Position numbers and translations under genes: made by a program
Source: Sphingomonas sp. Leaf242
GTDB lineage: Bacteria; Pseudomonadota; Alphaproteobacteria; Sphingomonadales; Sphingomonadaceae
Length of the DNA stretch: 64,000 nucleotides
NCBI RefSeq assembly: GCF_001422045.1
Contig: NZ_LMLW01000001.1
Coordinates: forward strand, 8,972-72,971
Direction: 5' to 3'
Notes under the pieces: model-generated
Databases searched by the model: none
What the model was told of the DNA's origin: nothing
The model's input: only the letters and a program-made list of their open reading frames with translations
Shown: piece after piece, positions 52,704 through 61,972 of the stretch
Position numbering within the stretch: the stretch's first letter is position 1
How the letters are laid out: every line of letters starts with the position of its first letter

Positions 52704-55088
52704 ATGGCCGATATTGCAACGATGATGCCTCCTAAGATGCATCCTCTGTCTCACGACATGCTGCGCCGGATGGACGCGTATTGGCGTGCCGCGAATTATT
52801 TGTCGGTCGGGCAGATCTACCTGCGCGACAACGCGTTGCTCGATCGACCGCTGACGATCGCCGACGTCAAGCCGCGGCTGCTCGGGCATTGGGGGACGAC
52901 GCCGGGGCTGAATTTCCTGTACGTCCATCTCAACCGCCTGATCGTCGAGCATGACCTCGACATGATCAACATCATCGGTCCGGGGCATGGCGGGCCGGGG
53001 CTGGTCGCGAATACCTATCTGGAGGGCTCGTACACCGAACGCTATCCGGCGATCGAGCGGAGCCGCAGCGGCATGCACCGGCTGTTCCGGCAATTCTCGT
53101 GGCCGGGCGGTATCCCGAGCCATGTCGCACCCGAGACGCCGGGGTCTATCCACGAAGGCGGCGAGCTCGGCTATTCGCTCGCGCATGCCTATGGCGCAGC
53201 GTTCGACAATCCAGACCTGATCGTCGCATGCGTCATCGGCGACGGCGAGGCGGAGACGGGCGCGCTGGCGGCGAGCTGGCATTCGAACAAGTTCCTCAAC
53301 CCCGCCCGCGACGGCGCGGTGCTGCCGATCCTGCACCTCAACGGCTTCAAGATCGCCAATCCGACGATCCTAGCGCGGATCGACGAGCATGAGCTCGACG
53401 CGTTGCTGCGCGGTTATGGGCATGAGCCCTATTATGTCGGCGGCAGCGACCCGGCGGCCGTCCACCAGCAACTCGCCGCCGCCCTCGACAAGGCGTTGGC
53501 ACGGATCCAGGCGATCCAGGCGGCGGCGCGGATCGAGGGCGTGACGCCCCAGCGACCGCGTTGGCCGATGATCGTGTTCCAGACGCCGAAGGGCTGGACG
53601 GGGCCGAAGTTCGTCGACGGCAAGCCGGTCGAGGGCACTTGGCGCGCACATCAGGTGCCGATCGCCGACTTCGAGGATCCCGAGCATCTGCGCCAGCTCG
53701 AAGACTGGATGCGGAGCTATCGTCCCGAGGAGCTGTTCGATGCGAACGGCAAGTTCCTGGAGGAGTACGCCTCGCTTGCACCGACCGGGCATCGGCGGAT
53801 GGGATCGAACCCGCACGCCAATGGCGGGGAATTGATGGTGCCGCTGTCGCTGCCCGATTTCCGCAGCTTTGCGGTGCCGGTGGCAACGCCGGGCGGAGTC
53901 AAGGCGGAAGCGACGCGGGTGCTCGGGCGCTATTTGCGCGACGTGATGAAGCTCAATCTGGCGACGGTGAATTTCCGGCTGTTCGGGCCCGACGAGACCG
54001 CGTCGAACCGGCTCGCCGACGTGTACGACGTGTCGGGGAAAGTCTGGATGGCGGAGATCGAGGCGGTCGACGAGCATCTCGGGCCCGACGGCCGGGTGAT
54101 GGAGGTGCTCAGCGAGCATCTTTGCCAGGGCTGGCTCGAGGGGTATCTGCTGACCGGGCGGCACGGGCTGTTCTCGTGTTACGAAGCGTTCGTTCACATT
54201 GTCGATTCGATGGTCAACCAGCATGCCAAGTGGCTGAAGGTGACGCGCGGCATTCCGTGGCGGCGGCCGATCGCTTCTTTGAATTATCTGCTGACCTCGC
54301 ATGTCTGGCGGCAGGATCATAACGGGCTGTCGCACCAGGATCCGGGGTTCATCGATCACGTTGCGAACAAGACCGCGGACGTCGCGCGGATCTACCTGCC
54401 GCCCGATGCGAACTGCCTGTTGTCGGTCGGCGACCATTGCCTGCGTAGTCGCGGCTATGTGAACGTGATCGTCGCGGGCAAACAGCCCGAGTGGCAATGG
54501 CTCGGGATCGACGCAGCGGTGCGGCATTGCACCGCGGGGGCGGGGATCTGGGACTGGGCGGGCGACGATGCGGACCCGGACGTGGTGATGGCGTGTGCGG
54601 GCGACGTGGCGACGCTGGAGACGCTCGCGGCAGTGACGCTGTTGCGCGCATACGTGCCCGACATCCGCATCCGGGTGGTCAACGTGGTCGACCTGATGGT
54701 GTTGCAGCCACGCTCCGAACATTCGCACGGGCTCGACGAGCGCGAGTTCGACGCGATGTTCACGCGCGACAAGCCGGTGATCTTCGCGTTTCACGGGTAC
54801 CCGGCGATGATCCACAAGCTGACCTACCGGCGCGCGAACCACGCCAATATCCACGTCCGCGGGTACAAGGAGATGGGGACGACGACGACGCCGTTCGACA
54901 TGGTCGTTCTGAACGATCTCGACCGGTACAGGCTGGCGCTCGACGCGATCGAGCGCGTGCCTCGGCTGCGCGACTGCGTGCCGCGCGAGATGGCGCGGTA
55001 TTGGACGACGATGGAGCGGCACAAGCTGTACATCGCCGAGCAGGGCGACGATCTGCCGGAGGTGCGTGACTGGCAATGGTCACGGTAG
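52704..55088 (+). CDS. xfp: Phosphoketolase (xylulose/fructose 6-phosphate)
   Basis: The product is 794 aa, the normal length. Thiamine-diphosphate binding is seen in [20 protein letters not shown]; the active-site [40 protein letters not shown] and [10 protein letters not shown] are diagnostic. It cleaves xylulose 5-phosphate or fructose 6-phosphate with phosphate to acetyl-phosphate plus an aldose phosphate. The acetate kinase gene follows with a 13-base overlap and would turn acetyl-phosphate into acetate and ATP. The real start is ATG 52704, not the much longer open frame. Confidence 0.95.
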   Translation: MADIATMMPPKMHPLSHDMLRRMDAYWRAANYLSVGQIYLRDNALLDRPLTIADVKPRLLGHWGTTPGLNFLYVHLNRLIVEHDLDMINIIGPGHGGPGLVANTYLEGSYTERYPAIERSRSGMHRLFRQFSWPGGIPSHVAPETPGSIHEGGELGYSLAHAYGAAFDNPDLIVACVIGDGEAETGALAASWHSNKFLNPARDGAVLPILHLNGFKIANPTILARIDEHELDALLRGYGHEPYYVGGSDPAAVHQQLAAALDKALARIQAIQAAARIEGVTPQRPRWPMIVFQTPKGWTGPKFVDGKPVEGTWRAHQVPIADFEDPEHLRQLEDWMRSYRPEELFDANGKFLEEYASLAPTGHRRMGSNPHANGGELMVPLSLPDFRSFAVPVATPGGVKAEATRVLGRYLRDVMKLNLATVNFRLFGPDETASNRLADVYDVSGKVWMAEIEAVDEHLGPDGRVMEVLSEHLCQGWLEGYLLTGRHGLFSCYEAFVHIVDSMVNQHAKWLKVTRGIPWRRPIASLNYLLTSHVWRQDHNGLSHQDPGFIDHVANKTADVARIYLPPDANCLLSVGDHCLRSRGYVNVIVAGKQPEWQWLGIDAAVRHCTAGAGIWDWAGDDADPDVVMACAGDVATLETLAAVTLLRAYVPDIRIRVVNVVDLMVLQPRSEHSHGLDEREFDAMFTRDKPVIFAFHGYPAMIHKLTYRRANHANIHVRGYKEMGTTTTPFDMVVLNDLDRYRLALDAIERVPRLRDCVPREMARYWTTMERHKLYIAEQGDDLPEVRDWQWSR

Positions 55089-56116
55089 AGGGGCGCGCGG
55101 TAGTTCTCGCGCTCAACAGCGGTTCGTCGTCGCTGAAATATGGGCTGTACGCGGTCGATCCGGAGCCGGTCCTGCTCGTTGGCGGTACGATCGAGACGCT
55201 CGACGATGATAGCGACGATCACGCGCGCTTCCTCGATACGATCGAGACCGCGTTGAAGGGGTGGCCGACGCCTACGGTGATCGGTCACCGGATCGTCCAC
55301 GGTGGCCCGCACCGCCACGCGCATTGTCGGATCGACGATGCGGTGATGGCGGATATGGAGGCGGCGTGTGCGTTCGCGCCACTGCATGGGCCGGCGTCGC
55401 TGGCGCTGATCCGGGCGGCGGGCGCGCGCTATCCGGGCGTGCCGCAGGTCGCGTGCTTCGATACCGCGTTCCACGCCGGGATGCCCGACGTTGCCAAGAC
55501 GCTGCCGATCCCGCGCGCGTATCAGGCGGCTGGCGTGCGACGCTACGGCTTCCACGGCCTGTCCTGCGAGTCGATCGTCCGCCAACTCGGCGGCGACATG
55601 CCGGCACGGCTCGTGATCGCGCATCTCGGCAACGGCGCGAGCGTGACCGCCGTGCGCGATGGACGATCGATTGATACCAGCATGGGGCTGACCCCGTCCG
55701 GCGGCGTGATGATGGCGACGCGGACGGGGGATATCGACCCGGGCGTGTTGCTGTACCTTCTGCGAGAAACCGAGCTGGACGCCAAGGCGCTGGCGACGCT
55801 GGTCGATCATGCTGCCGGGATGACGGGTATCTCGGGGCTGTCCGGCGACATGCGCGTCCTGCGCGCTGCGGCGACCGAAGACGCCGACCTCGCCATCCGT
55901 ATGTTCGAGCGGTCGGTGTGCAAGCAGGTCGCAGCGATGATCGCCTCGCTCGGCGGCGCCGACATGCTTGTGCTGACGGGGGGCATCGGTGAGAACGACA
56001 GACTCACCGGCCGCGCCGTTCGCGACGGCCTAGCCTGGATGTCGGGGCTCGAAATCCGGATACTGCCCTCGCAGGAAGACGCGCAGATCGCGCTGCACGC
56101 TGGCGTACTCGCCTGA
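55076..56116 (+). CDS. ackA: Acetate kinase (short form)
   Basis: The product is 346 aa, shorter than the usual ~400. It retains [76 protein letters not shown] and TGGIGEN, so both sugar-kinase-fold halves and the catalytic Arg and His are present. The missing length comes from loops in the N-terminal half. It converts acetyl-phosphate and ADP to acetate and ATP. It overlaps the phosphoketolase gene by 13 bases and needs no phosphotransacetylase for this role. Confidence 0.93.
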   Translation: MVTVEGRAVVLALNSGSSSLKYGLYAVDPEPVLLVGGTIETLDDDSDDHARFLDTIETALKGWPTPTVIGHRIVHGGPHRHAHCRIDDAVMADMEAACAFAPLHGPASLALIRAAGARYPGVPQVACFDTAFHAGMPDVAKTLPIPRAYQAAGVRRYGFHGLSCESIVRQLGGDMPARLVIAHLGNGASVTAVRDGRSIDTSMGLTPSGGVMMATRTGDIDPGVLLYLLRETELDAKALATLVDHAAGMTGISGLSGDMRVLRAAATEDADLAIRMFERSVCKQVAAMIASLGGADMLVLTGGIGENDRLTGRAVRDGLAWMSGLEIRILPSQEDAQIALHAGVLA

Positions 56117-56130
56117 CGACCTTGGCGAGG

Positions 56131-56147
56131 TACGTGCTTTCCGAGTC
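56131..56147 (+). promoter_or_regulatory. Candidate FixJ-type site
   Basis: TACGTGCTTTCCGAGTC lies about 100 bases upstream of the small gene at 56246 and shares CGT-CTTTCCGAG with the site at 50833. Its position between ackA and a short gene suggests a separate promoter. The assignment to FixJ is inferred. Confidence 0.4.
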
Positions 56148-56245
56148 CCGACGCCGCCGTCCACGCCCGCTACCGTCTGGATACGGATCGGCTCATCGAC
56201 ACCCGCATCGTGCGGCAGCGGGGGCGAACCGGCGGGGACTTCGTG

Positions 56246-56515
56246 ATGAACGCTATCCACACCGAGATACTTTATTTCCAGCGCCGCCTCGACGCCACGC
56301 GGGCGATGGCCGATGCCGCCGCCGGGCCGTGTGCGCGCCGGGCTCACGAACTGCTCGCGCAACTCTATGGCGAGAACCTAGAGGTGTTGTCAGTCCAGGC
56401 CGCCGGCCTGATCGCCGAACCCGTGCCGACATTGGCGGTGCGGAGTATCGGCGCCGCCCCGCGCCTTCGGCCGATCGCGCACCGTGCGCGCCTGACGCTT
56501 AAGCTCGCCTGCTAG
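56246..56515 (+). CDS. Hypothetical protein
   Basis: The product is 89 aa from the ATG at 56246 (the frame extends 12 codons upstream). It is helical at first (NAIHTEILYFQRRLDATRAM) and basic at the end, with no membrane segment. Its position after the acetate kinase gene and near the FixLJ genes suggests a role in the same response, but I have no family for it. Confidence 0.5.
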   Translation: MNAIHTEILYFQRRLDATRAMADAAAGPCARRAHELLAQLYGENLEVLSVQAAGLIAEPVPTLAVRSIGAAPRLRPIAHRARLTLKLAC

Positions 56516-56984
56516 CCCACATTCCTGCTGCTATGGTGCGCAGCGAAGCATGGATCAGCGAGCGGTAGCGCAGCGCAGGCGAACGCCGGGAAGCATGGCT
56601 TAAGGCTGGGGAGGTCGGCTTTGGACCACCACGGGGCATCGTTCGACAGGATCGCCGTGGAGCCCCCTGCGCCTGCGCGTGCGTCAGGCGATCGGCTCGA
56701 TGATCGGCAGTTCGCCGGTCAGTTGTGGTCGTCGAAGCCGGCGACGATCGAATGGCTGAATTCATGGCGTAATCACGTTAATTGGGCATTGCCAGACTGT
56801 AGGATCGAGATGTGGCGGCACCAGAGTCGGGAACTAGTCTAGCGCGCCCTAGCGATCGGTGCGGGCGTGGGACGGGCGCTCGAATGGCGCTTGCGGATCG
56901 AACACGCTTTTGGCCTCCCGCGAAGGCGGTAGATCAGTCTGGGTCCCCGCCTTCGCGGGAAAACAGGCTATCCTTACGCCGCAG
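56516..56984. other. Intergenic stretch with REP-like element
   Basis: About 470 bases with no supported gene. The inverted repeat at 56917-56959 sits near its right end, close to the receiver gene stop. Confidence 0.5.
56917..56959. repeat. REP-like inverted repeat, copy 2
   Basis: CCCGCGAAGGCGG (56917-56929) and CCGCCTTCGCGGG (56947-56959) are exact complements separated by 17 bases. The core AAGGCGG/CCGCCTT is shared with the element at 19185. Such elements are often dispersed in sphingomonad chromosomes. Confidence 0.6.
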
Positions 56985-57401
56985 TCAGCCCGCCGCGTTC
57001 CAGCCGGACCAGCCGCGATCGATCGACGCAGCGATCGCGGTAAGCAGCGGGGCGTCCCCGGCGGTGCGGTCGAGGATGCGGTCGCCGTGGCGTTCGGCGG
57101 CGTGGACCAGCGCGGGGGGCGGGGCGGTGCCGTCGAGCAGGATCGCCTTGCCGCGCCAACCCGACGCGCGCATCGCCTGGAGCGTGGCCATGCCGGTGCC
57201 CTCCGGGCCTTCGACATCGACGACGATGCAGGGCACGTCGCGCGATCGGGGGTCGGCGAGCAGCGCCGCGCCGGTCGCATAGGAGCGGACGTCATAGTGC
57301 TCCGAGAGCAGCATGATCTGGCGCGCGCGACGGATCGCGGGGTCGCCGTCGACCAGCGAAACGCCGATGCCGTCATGCGATTGGGGAGCGTGGTCGGTCA
57401 T
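56985..57401 (-). CDS. Degenerate receiver-domain protein
   Basis: The product is 138 aa, a single CheY-like domain: an acidic pair in GVSLVDGDPAIRRA, the probable phospho-Asp in CIVVDVEGPEGTGM, then KAILLDGTAPPPALVHAAER. The conserved Thr/Ser and Lys positions of the canonical receiver are not seen (Arg near GDRILDRTAG), so it may not switch by phosphorylation. It is beside the FixJ-like gene on the same strand (57471) and may act as a phosphate sink or protein partner. Confidence 0.7.
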   Translation of the reverse strand: MTDHAPQSHDGIGVSLVDGDPAIRRARQIMLLSEHYDVRSYATGAALLADPRSRDVPCIVVDVEGPEGTGMATLQAMRASGWRGKAILLDGTAPPPALVHAAERHGDRILDRTAGDAPLLTAIAASIDRGWSGWNAAG

Positions 57402-57470
57402 CGGGCGGGTCCTTCTCGACCCTCGATGACACGCGGACCCCGCCGCGTCTGTACGTAGAAGACGAGGGTG

Positions 57471-58103
57471 TCAGGCGGGCTCAGCGGTTTCGCCTAGCCC
57501 GGCCGAGAACGCGATGCGCAGGACGTCGGACAGGCTGCGCGCAGCGAGCTTTTCCATCAAACTGGCGCGGTGGACTTCGACGGTGCGGGTGGCGATGGCG
57601 AGGTCGTAGGCGATCAGCTTGTTCGGGCGGCCGAGCACCATGCCGTCAAGCACGTCGCGTTCGCGCGGGGTAAGGGCGGCGAGGCGGACGAGCGCGTCGG
57701 CGGCGGCAAGGTGCTCACGGTCTGACCGTGCCGCGTGCGCCAGCGCCGTATCGATCGCGGCAAGCAACGCGCTGCGCTCGAACGGCTTTTCGAGAAACTC
57801 GATCGCGCCCGCCTTGATCGCGCGAACGGCCAGCGTCACGTCGCCGTGGCCGGTCAGCAGGATCACCGGCAGCGCGATGCCGGTCTGCGCGAGGCGCGCC
57901 TGTACCTCCAACCCGTCGAGGTCGGGCATGCGGACGTCGAGTAGCACGCAGCCGCGCGTCTCCCGCGTCACGGACTTCAGGAAATGCGTGCCCGCCGGAT
58001 AGGTCTCGACCGCATACCCTGCCTTGCGCAACAGGAAACCGACCGACTGGCGGATCGCCTCGTCGTCGTCGACGATATGCACCGTGCGGAGTACGTCAGT
58101 CAT
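57471..58103 (-). CDS. fixJ: FixJ/NarL-type response regulator
   Basis: The product is 210 aa from ATG 58103. Receiver: TVHIVDDDEAIRQSVGFLLR, phospho-Asp in GCVLLDVRMPDLDGLEV, Thr in LLTGHGD, Lys in FLEKPF. The LuxR-type helix-turn-helix follows: LTPRERDVLDGMVLGRPNKL, IAYDLAIATRTVEVHRA. This matches FixJ of rhizobia and relatives, which activate microaerobic genes. Its ATG overlaps the stop of the sensor kinase by 8 bases. It presumably binds the shared motif upstream of the fermentation, Usp and BON genes. Confidence 0.9.
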   Translation of the reverse strand: MTDVLRTVHIVDDDEAIRQSVGFLLRKAGYAVETYPAGTHFLKSVTRETRGCVLLDVRMPDLDGLEVQARLAQTGIALPVILLTGHGDVTLAVRAIKAGAIEFLEKPFERSALLAAIDTALAHAARSDREHLAAADALVRLAALTPRERDVLDGMVLGRPNKLIAYDLAIATRTVEVHRASLMEKLAARSLSDVLRIAFSAGLGETAEPA

Positions 58104-59781
58104 CGGTGTCGCCTTCTTGTGGCGCGGCAAGCGGCACGGTGAAGTGGAACGCCGTGCCGCCGTTCGTAACGCCCTCCGCCCAGATCCGCCCGCCATGCGC
58201 CTCGACGATCGTCCGGCAGATCGACAGGCCGAGCCCCATGCCGTCCTCCTTGGTGGTCGCGAACGCCTCGAACAGACGAGCGCGGACGTCGGTGTCGATA
58301 CCGGAGCCCGTGTCGGCGACGGTGACTTGCATCCAGCCATCTCGTTCGGGCGCGGTGGCGATCGACAGCGTCCGGACCGGCGACGCGGTCATCGCATGGA
58401 TCGCGTTGCGGATGAGGTTGACGAGCACCTGCTGGATCTGGATGCGATCAACGCGGACCATGATCGGGCCCGGCGAGGCCGTGTTGACGACGGCAATCCC
58501 CGCCTCGTGTGCGCCGAGCAGACCAAGGCTGGTCGCCTCTTCGACGAGCAGGTCGAGCGCTTCGTCGCGGAACCCCGTGTCGCCGCCATCGACGAACGCG
58601 CGCAGTCGGCGGACGATCGTGCCCGCCCTCAGCGACTGCGCCGCTGCCAGGTCGAGCGCCTCGGCGATATCGGCCAGCAGCGGGTCAGCGCTGCCGTCTA
58701 TCATCGCCCGCGTTGCCTCGAGATAATTGGCGATCGCGGTCAGCGGCTGGTTGATCTCGTGCGCCAGGGTGGACGCCATCGTGCCCATCGCGCTGACGCG
58801 GGAGACATGGACGAGTTCGGATTGAAGCTCCTGTACGCGGCGCTCGGTCGCATGGCGGTTGGTGAGGTCGCGGATGAAGCCGGTGAAGATGCGTTCGCCC
58901 GCGATCGACGCCTCGCCGACCGCGAGTTCGATCGGAAACGTCTCGCCGCCTTTACGCATCGCGCGTTCGAGCCGGACGTTGCCGATCACGTGGCGCTCGC
59001 CGGTGTGGCGGTATTTCCCCAGGTGCGCGTCGTGATCGCGCGATTCCACCTGCGGCATCAGCATCGCGACGTTCTGGCCGATCACGTCGCTCGCCGCATA
59101 GCCGAAGACGAGTTCGGCGGCGGCGCTGAACGAGGCGACGATGCCGTTCTCGTTCATCACGATCATCGCGTCGGGGACGGTGTTGAGGATCGAGCGGAGA
59201 TGGTGTTCGCGGCGGACGATCGCGGCCTCGGCGGCCTTCTCATGCGTGATGTCGCGGATCACCTTGCCGAACCCGCGCAACGCACCGGCATCGTCGTGGA
59301 GCGCGGTGATCGTGACGTGCGCGAGGAATTCGGAGCCGTCCTTGCGGACCCGCCAGCTCTCTTCCTCGATCCGGCCATCGCAGTGTGCGCGGGCGAGGTC
59401 GGCTTCGGGCTTGCCCGCGGCGATATCGTCGGCGGGGTAGAAGATCGCGAAATCGCGGCCGATGATCTCTGCCTCGGCCCAGCCCTTGATCCGTTCCGCG
59501 CCGCGGTTCCAGATCGTCACGCGGCCGCGGGGATCGAGCATGTAGATTGCATAGGTCGCCGCGCCGTCGATCAGCAGCCCCAGTTCCTCCGCCAGCGCCG
59601 CATCGCCGCGCGCCACCGCCTGGGGGTCGGTACCGGGCGAAGACTGCGACGCGATCATGCGGGCGGTGCGGTGGCTCGGGGGGCGCAGAGGCAAATCATC
59701 GAGATGCGGGCCTTGTTCGACACACTGATCCGATCCGGCAGGGGGCAATGATACGACGCCCTCGTTCGGACCATGACGCAT
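58096..59781 (-). CDS. fixL: FixL-type heme-PAS sensor histidine kinase
   Basis: The product is 561 aa from ATG 59781 (ATG 59658 would give 520). Two PAS domains, ~70-180 and ~195-315, precede a kinase core. The second PAS closely follows the FixL heme domain: VPDAMIVMNENGIVASFSAA, FGYAASDVIGQNVAMLMP and the heme-ligand His in GERHVIGN, then GERIFTGFIRDLTN. The H-box is TLAHEINQPLTAIANYLEA, with N-, G1- and G2-box motifs beyond (NLIRNAIHAM, VADTGSGID, GMGLGLSICRTI). No transmembrane helix is seen. It should sense oxygen and phosphorylate the FixJ-like protein. Confidence 0.9.
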   Translation of the reverse strand: MRHGPNEGVVSLPPAGSDQCVEQGPHLDDLPLRPPSHRTARMIASQSSPGTDPQAVARGDAALAEELGLLIDGAATYAIYMLDPRGRVTIWNRGAERIKGWAEAEIIGRDFAIFYPADDIAAGKPEADLARAHCDGRIEEESWRVRKDGSEFLAHVTITALHDDAGALRGFGKVIRDITHEKAAEAAIVRREHHLRSILNTVPDAMIVMNENGIVASFSAAAELVFGYAASDVIGQNVAMLMPQVESRDHDAHLGKYRHTGERHVIGNVRLERAMRKGGETFPIELAVGEASIAGERIFTGFIRDLTNRHATERRVQELQSELVHVSRVSAMGTMASTLAHEINQPLTAIANYLEATRAMIDGSADPLLADIAEALDLAAAQSLRAGTIVRRLRAFVDGGDTGFRDEALDLLVEEATSLGLLGAHEAGIAVVNTASPGPIMVRVDRIQIQQVLVNLIRNAIHAMTASPVRTLSIATAPERDGWMQVTVADTGSGIDTDVRARLFEAFATTKEDGMGLGLSICRTIVEAHGGRIWAEGVTNGGTAFHFTVPLAAPQEGDTDD

Positions 59782-59920
59782 GTTAAGCCAAAGACCCGCT
59801 ATATGCTAATAGTCCTTCGATGATCGCGATTGCCGACAAGGTCGTGACGCCGACGACTAGTCTTCGGTTCGCCTTGGCAACCGGGCCAAGATAATTGCGG
59901 ATCACGGCGCCCGTCACGGT

Positions 59921-60739
59921 TCAGTGCGACAGCAATGTGCAACGCCGGTCGCGCAGCAGCAGGTCGCGGGTGACGCCGCCGAACGCCCATTCGCGGATCC
60001 GGCTGTGACCATAGGCGCCCGCGACGACGAGGTCGGCCTCGACGTCGTTCGCGATGCCCGCGAGCGTGTCGATGCTGGTGCCTTTCATCCGCGCGACGAT
60101 CTTATCCGCATCGACGCCGTGGCGTGCGAGCCAGGCGGTGACGTCGTCGATCGGTTTCCGCGCGTCGATCGCGTCGATCGCCACCTCGACGATCACGACC
60201 CGGTCGGCGGCGTGGAGCATCGGCAACGCATCGCTGATCGCGCGGCGGCATTCGCGCGTATCCGTCCACGCGATCATGATCGTCGAGAAGATGGCGGTCG
60301 CGGCGCCGTCGGGAACGATCAGCACCGGGCGGCCGGCGCGCAGGATGAGATCGCCGGTGTCGGCATGCGTCGCGCGGTCGGCAAACCCTGGGCCAGCGCT
60401 GGTGATGACGAGATCGGCGGCGCGCGCGTTCTCCGCGACGACGTGCGCGATGTTGACGATCGTCGGGATCGACCGCCATTCGAGGACGTGCTTGGCGAGC
60501 CGTTCGTGCGCGTAAAACTCGGTCTTGGCGCGGGCGAGTTCGTCGGCGACGATATCGCGCTCGATCACCGCATAGTCGCCGCCGAGATAGCCGTCGCACG
60601 TGCCGATCGGCACCGGCTGGCAGGCGGCGATGCCGATCACCGCGGCGTCATGCTGATCGGCAAGCGTGGCCGCGACGTCGAGCAGGACGGCGTTAGGTCG
60701 GCCGCCGTCGAGATGCACCATCAGGGTCGAATAGGTCAT
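59921..60739 (-). CDS. Tandem universal stress protein (UspA family)
   Basis: The product is 272 aa, two Usp domains. The second has the nucleotide-binding GAYGHSRIREWAFGGVTRDL near the end. The first domain (TLMVHLDGGRPNAVLLDVAA) lacks that motif. Expression in low oxygen is suggested because the gene shares a divergent promoter with the BON gene containing FixJ-like motifs. It probably stabilises cells during anaerobic or stress conditions, as Usp proteins do in other bacteria. Confidence 0.88.
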   Translation of the reverse strand: MTYSTLMVHLDGGRPNAVLLDVAATLADQHDAAVIGIAACQPVPIGTCDGYLGGDYAVIERDIVADELARAKTEFYAHERLAKHVLEWRSIPTIVNIAHVVAENARAADLVITSAGPGFADRATHADTGDLILRAGRPVLIVPDGAATAIFSTIMIAWTDTRECRRAISDALPMLHAADRVVIVEVAIDAIDARKPIDDVTAWLARHGVDADKIVARMKGTSIDTLAGIANDVEADLVVAGAYGHSRIREWAFGGVTRDLLLRDRRCTLLSH

Positions 60740-60794
60740 GCGCGGTCTCCCTCTTTCGCCGAGCTGTCGGCGTTAGGGCGGGCGCATGAAAGGA

Positions 60795-60835
60795 TCGGGA
60801 ACTACGCATAAGCGCGGCATGTGCGTAGTTCCCGA
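60795..60835. promoter_or_regulatory. Inverted pair of FixJ-like sites in divergent promoter
   Basis: Perfect 14-nt arms (TCGGGAACTACGCA at 60795-60808 and its complement TGCGTAGTTCCCGA at 60822-60835) with a 13-base spacer sit between the Usp and BON genes. Each arm carries the T[AG]CGTA[CG]TT[TC]CCGA pattern, one facing each gene. Confidence 0.6.
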
Positions 60836-60912
60836 CGCTGGCCGCGACCGGTCGCGGCGATAGGGTGTGGTCATCGGCTCGGGCCTCTCCGCGCTGTCTC
60901 CAGGAGCGTGTC

Positions 60913-61563
60913 ATGTCTCACGACGCCAGATTGCAGAAAGCCGTACTCGCCGAACTCAACTGGGACCCGAGCGTCCCCGCCGGTCACATCGCCGTCACCG
61001 CGAACAACGGCGTCGTCACGCTGAGCGGCCACGCCGGCAGCTACGCCGCAAAATACGCCGCCGAACGCGCCGCCGCGCGCGTCGATGGCGTGAAGGCGGT
61101 CGCCGAGGCGATCGAGGTGCAGCTGGAGGACCGCTTCAAGCGTGGGGACGAGGCGATCGCCAGCGCGATCGTCGAGCGCCTCTCCTGGGATACCACTGTT
61201 CCGCATGACAGCATCAAGGCGCAGGTCGAGGATGGCTGGGTCAGCCTGCGCGGCGAAGTGCGCTGGCATTTCCAGAAGGACGCAGCCGAGGCGGCGGTAC
61301 GGCCGCTCGCAGGCGTGGTCGGCGTGATCAACCACGTCACGCTGAAGCCGCGCGTCGACGTGACCGACGTCAGCAACGACATCCGCACCGCGCTGCACCG
61401 CTCGTGGTTCTTCGACGGCGACACGATCAAAGTGTCGGTCGACGGCGGCACGGTGCGGCTCACCGGCTCGGTCGATTCGCCGCACGACCGGATGGTCGCC
61501 GAGCGCACCGCCTGGGCGGCGCCGGGCGCGGTGAAGGTCGAGAACATGCTCGAAATCGTCTGA
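60913..61563 (+). CDS. Protein with three BON domains
   Basis: The product is 216 aa from ATG 60913 with CAGGAG upstream. Three BON domains of about 70 residues follow one another: VTANNGVVTLSGHAGSYAAK, VEDGWVSLRGEVRWHFQKDA and VSVDGGTVRLTGSVDSPHDR mark each. BON domains bind membranes or osmotic-stress partners; there is no signal peptide, so it may be cytoplasmic. It is divergent from the Usp gene with a shared control region and is probably induced with it. Confidence 0.9.
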   Translation: MSHDARLQKAVLAELNWDPSVPAGHIAVTANNGVVTLSGHAGSYAAKYAAERAAARVDGVKAVAEAIEVQLEDRFKRGDEAIASAIVERLSWDTTVPHDSIKAQVEDGWVSLRGEVRWHFQKDAAEAAVRPLAGVVGVINHVTLKPRVDVTDVSNDIRTALHRSWFFDGDTIKVSVDGGTVRLTGSVDSPHDRMVAERTAWAAPGAVKVENMLEIV

Positions 61564-61590
61564 CATGGGCGCGGTGTCGTCGCACCGCGA

Positions 61591-61615
61591 ACGTCACGTC
61601 ACGTCACGTCACGTC
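61591..61615. repeat. Pentanucleotide tandem repeat (ACGTC)5
   Basis: Five perfect copies of ACGTC in a row, just before the VIT-family remnant. Copy number changes by slipped strand would shift the reading frame of anything downstream, although the gene after it is already broken. Confidence 0.7.
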
Positions 61616-61872
61616 ACCGATCGGATCGGCTGGCTTCGCGCGGCGGTGCTCGGCGCCAATGACGGGCCAATGACGAGATCGCCTCGACTGGCAGCCTGAT
61701 CATCGGCGTCGCCGCCGCCGGTGGTCAGGTCGCCGAGATCGTCATCGGCGTGACACTCGCGGCCCTGCTGTTCACGGCGCGGGTGAGCGATACCGTTGCG
61801 ATTATTGGTCCTGGGGACGACGCGCCCACCGAACGCGAAGCACCGCCGACCTGGCCAGATTTCCAGACCTAG
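61616..61872 (+). pseudogene. VIT1/CCC1-family transporter remnant
   Basis: One frame reads TDRIGWLRAAVLGANDG, the N-terminal signature of the VIT iron/manganese transporters. A nearby frame continues EIASTGSLIIGVAAAGGQVA, matching the second block. Some sequence is deleted between them and the rest of the transporter is absent. The following VTLAALLFTARVSDTVAI segment ends at TAG 61872 and may come from another membrane protein, so this is a deletion-fusion relic. Confidence 0.6.
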
Positions 61873-61972
61873 CCTCCGCGCGCTGGGCTCGTGTCCCTCG
61901 AGAACCGGGTCTTGGTGCACCGGGACGACCGGAGAAATGCCGAAGCGTTCCGATCGTCGCGCGAAGCGGAAT

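Noticed and set aside
52419-55076. Long minus-strand frames opposite xfp
   Set aside because: Antisense of the phosphoketolase gene; composition is His/Arg/Gln-rich without any domain.
57452-57458. TACGTAG upstream of the degenerate receiver gene
   Set aside because: It matches only the core of the proposed FixJ-like motif and lacks the TTTCCGA half, so I did not list it as a site.
58024-59751. 575-codon plus-strand frame opposite fixL
   Set aside because: Antisense of a kinase with complete PAS and kinase motifs; there is no ribosome site or recognised domain.
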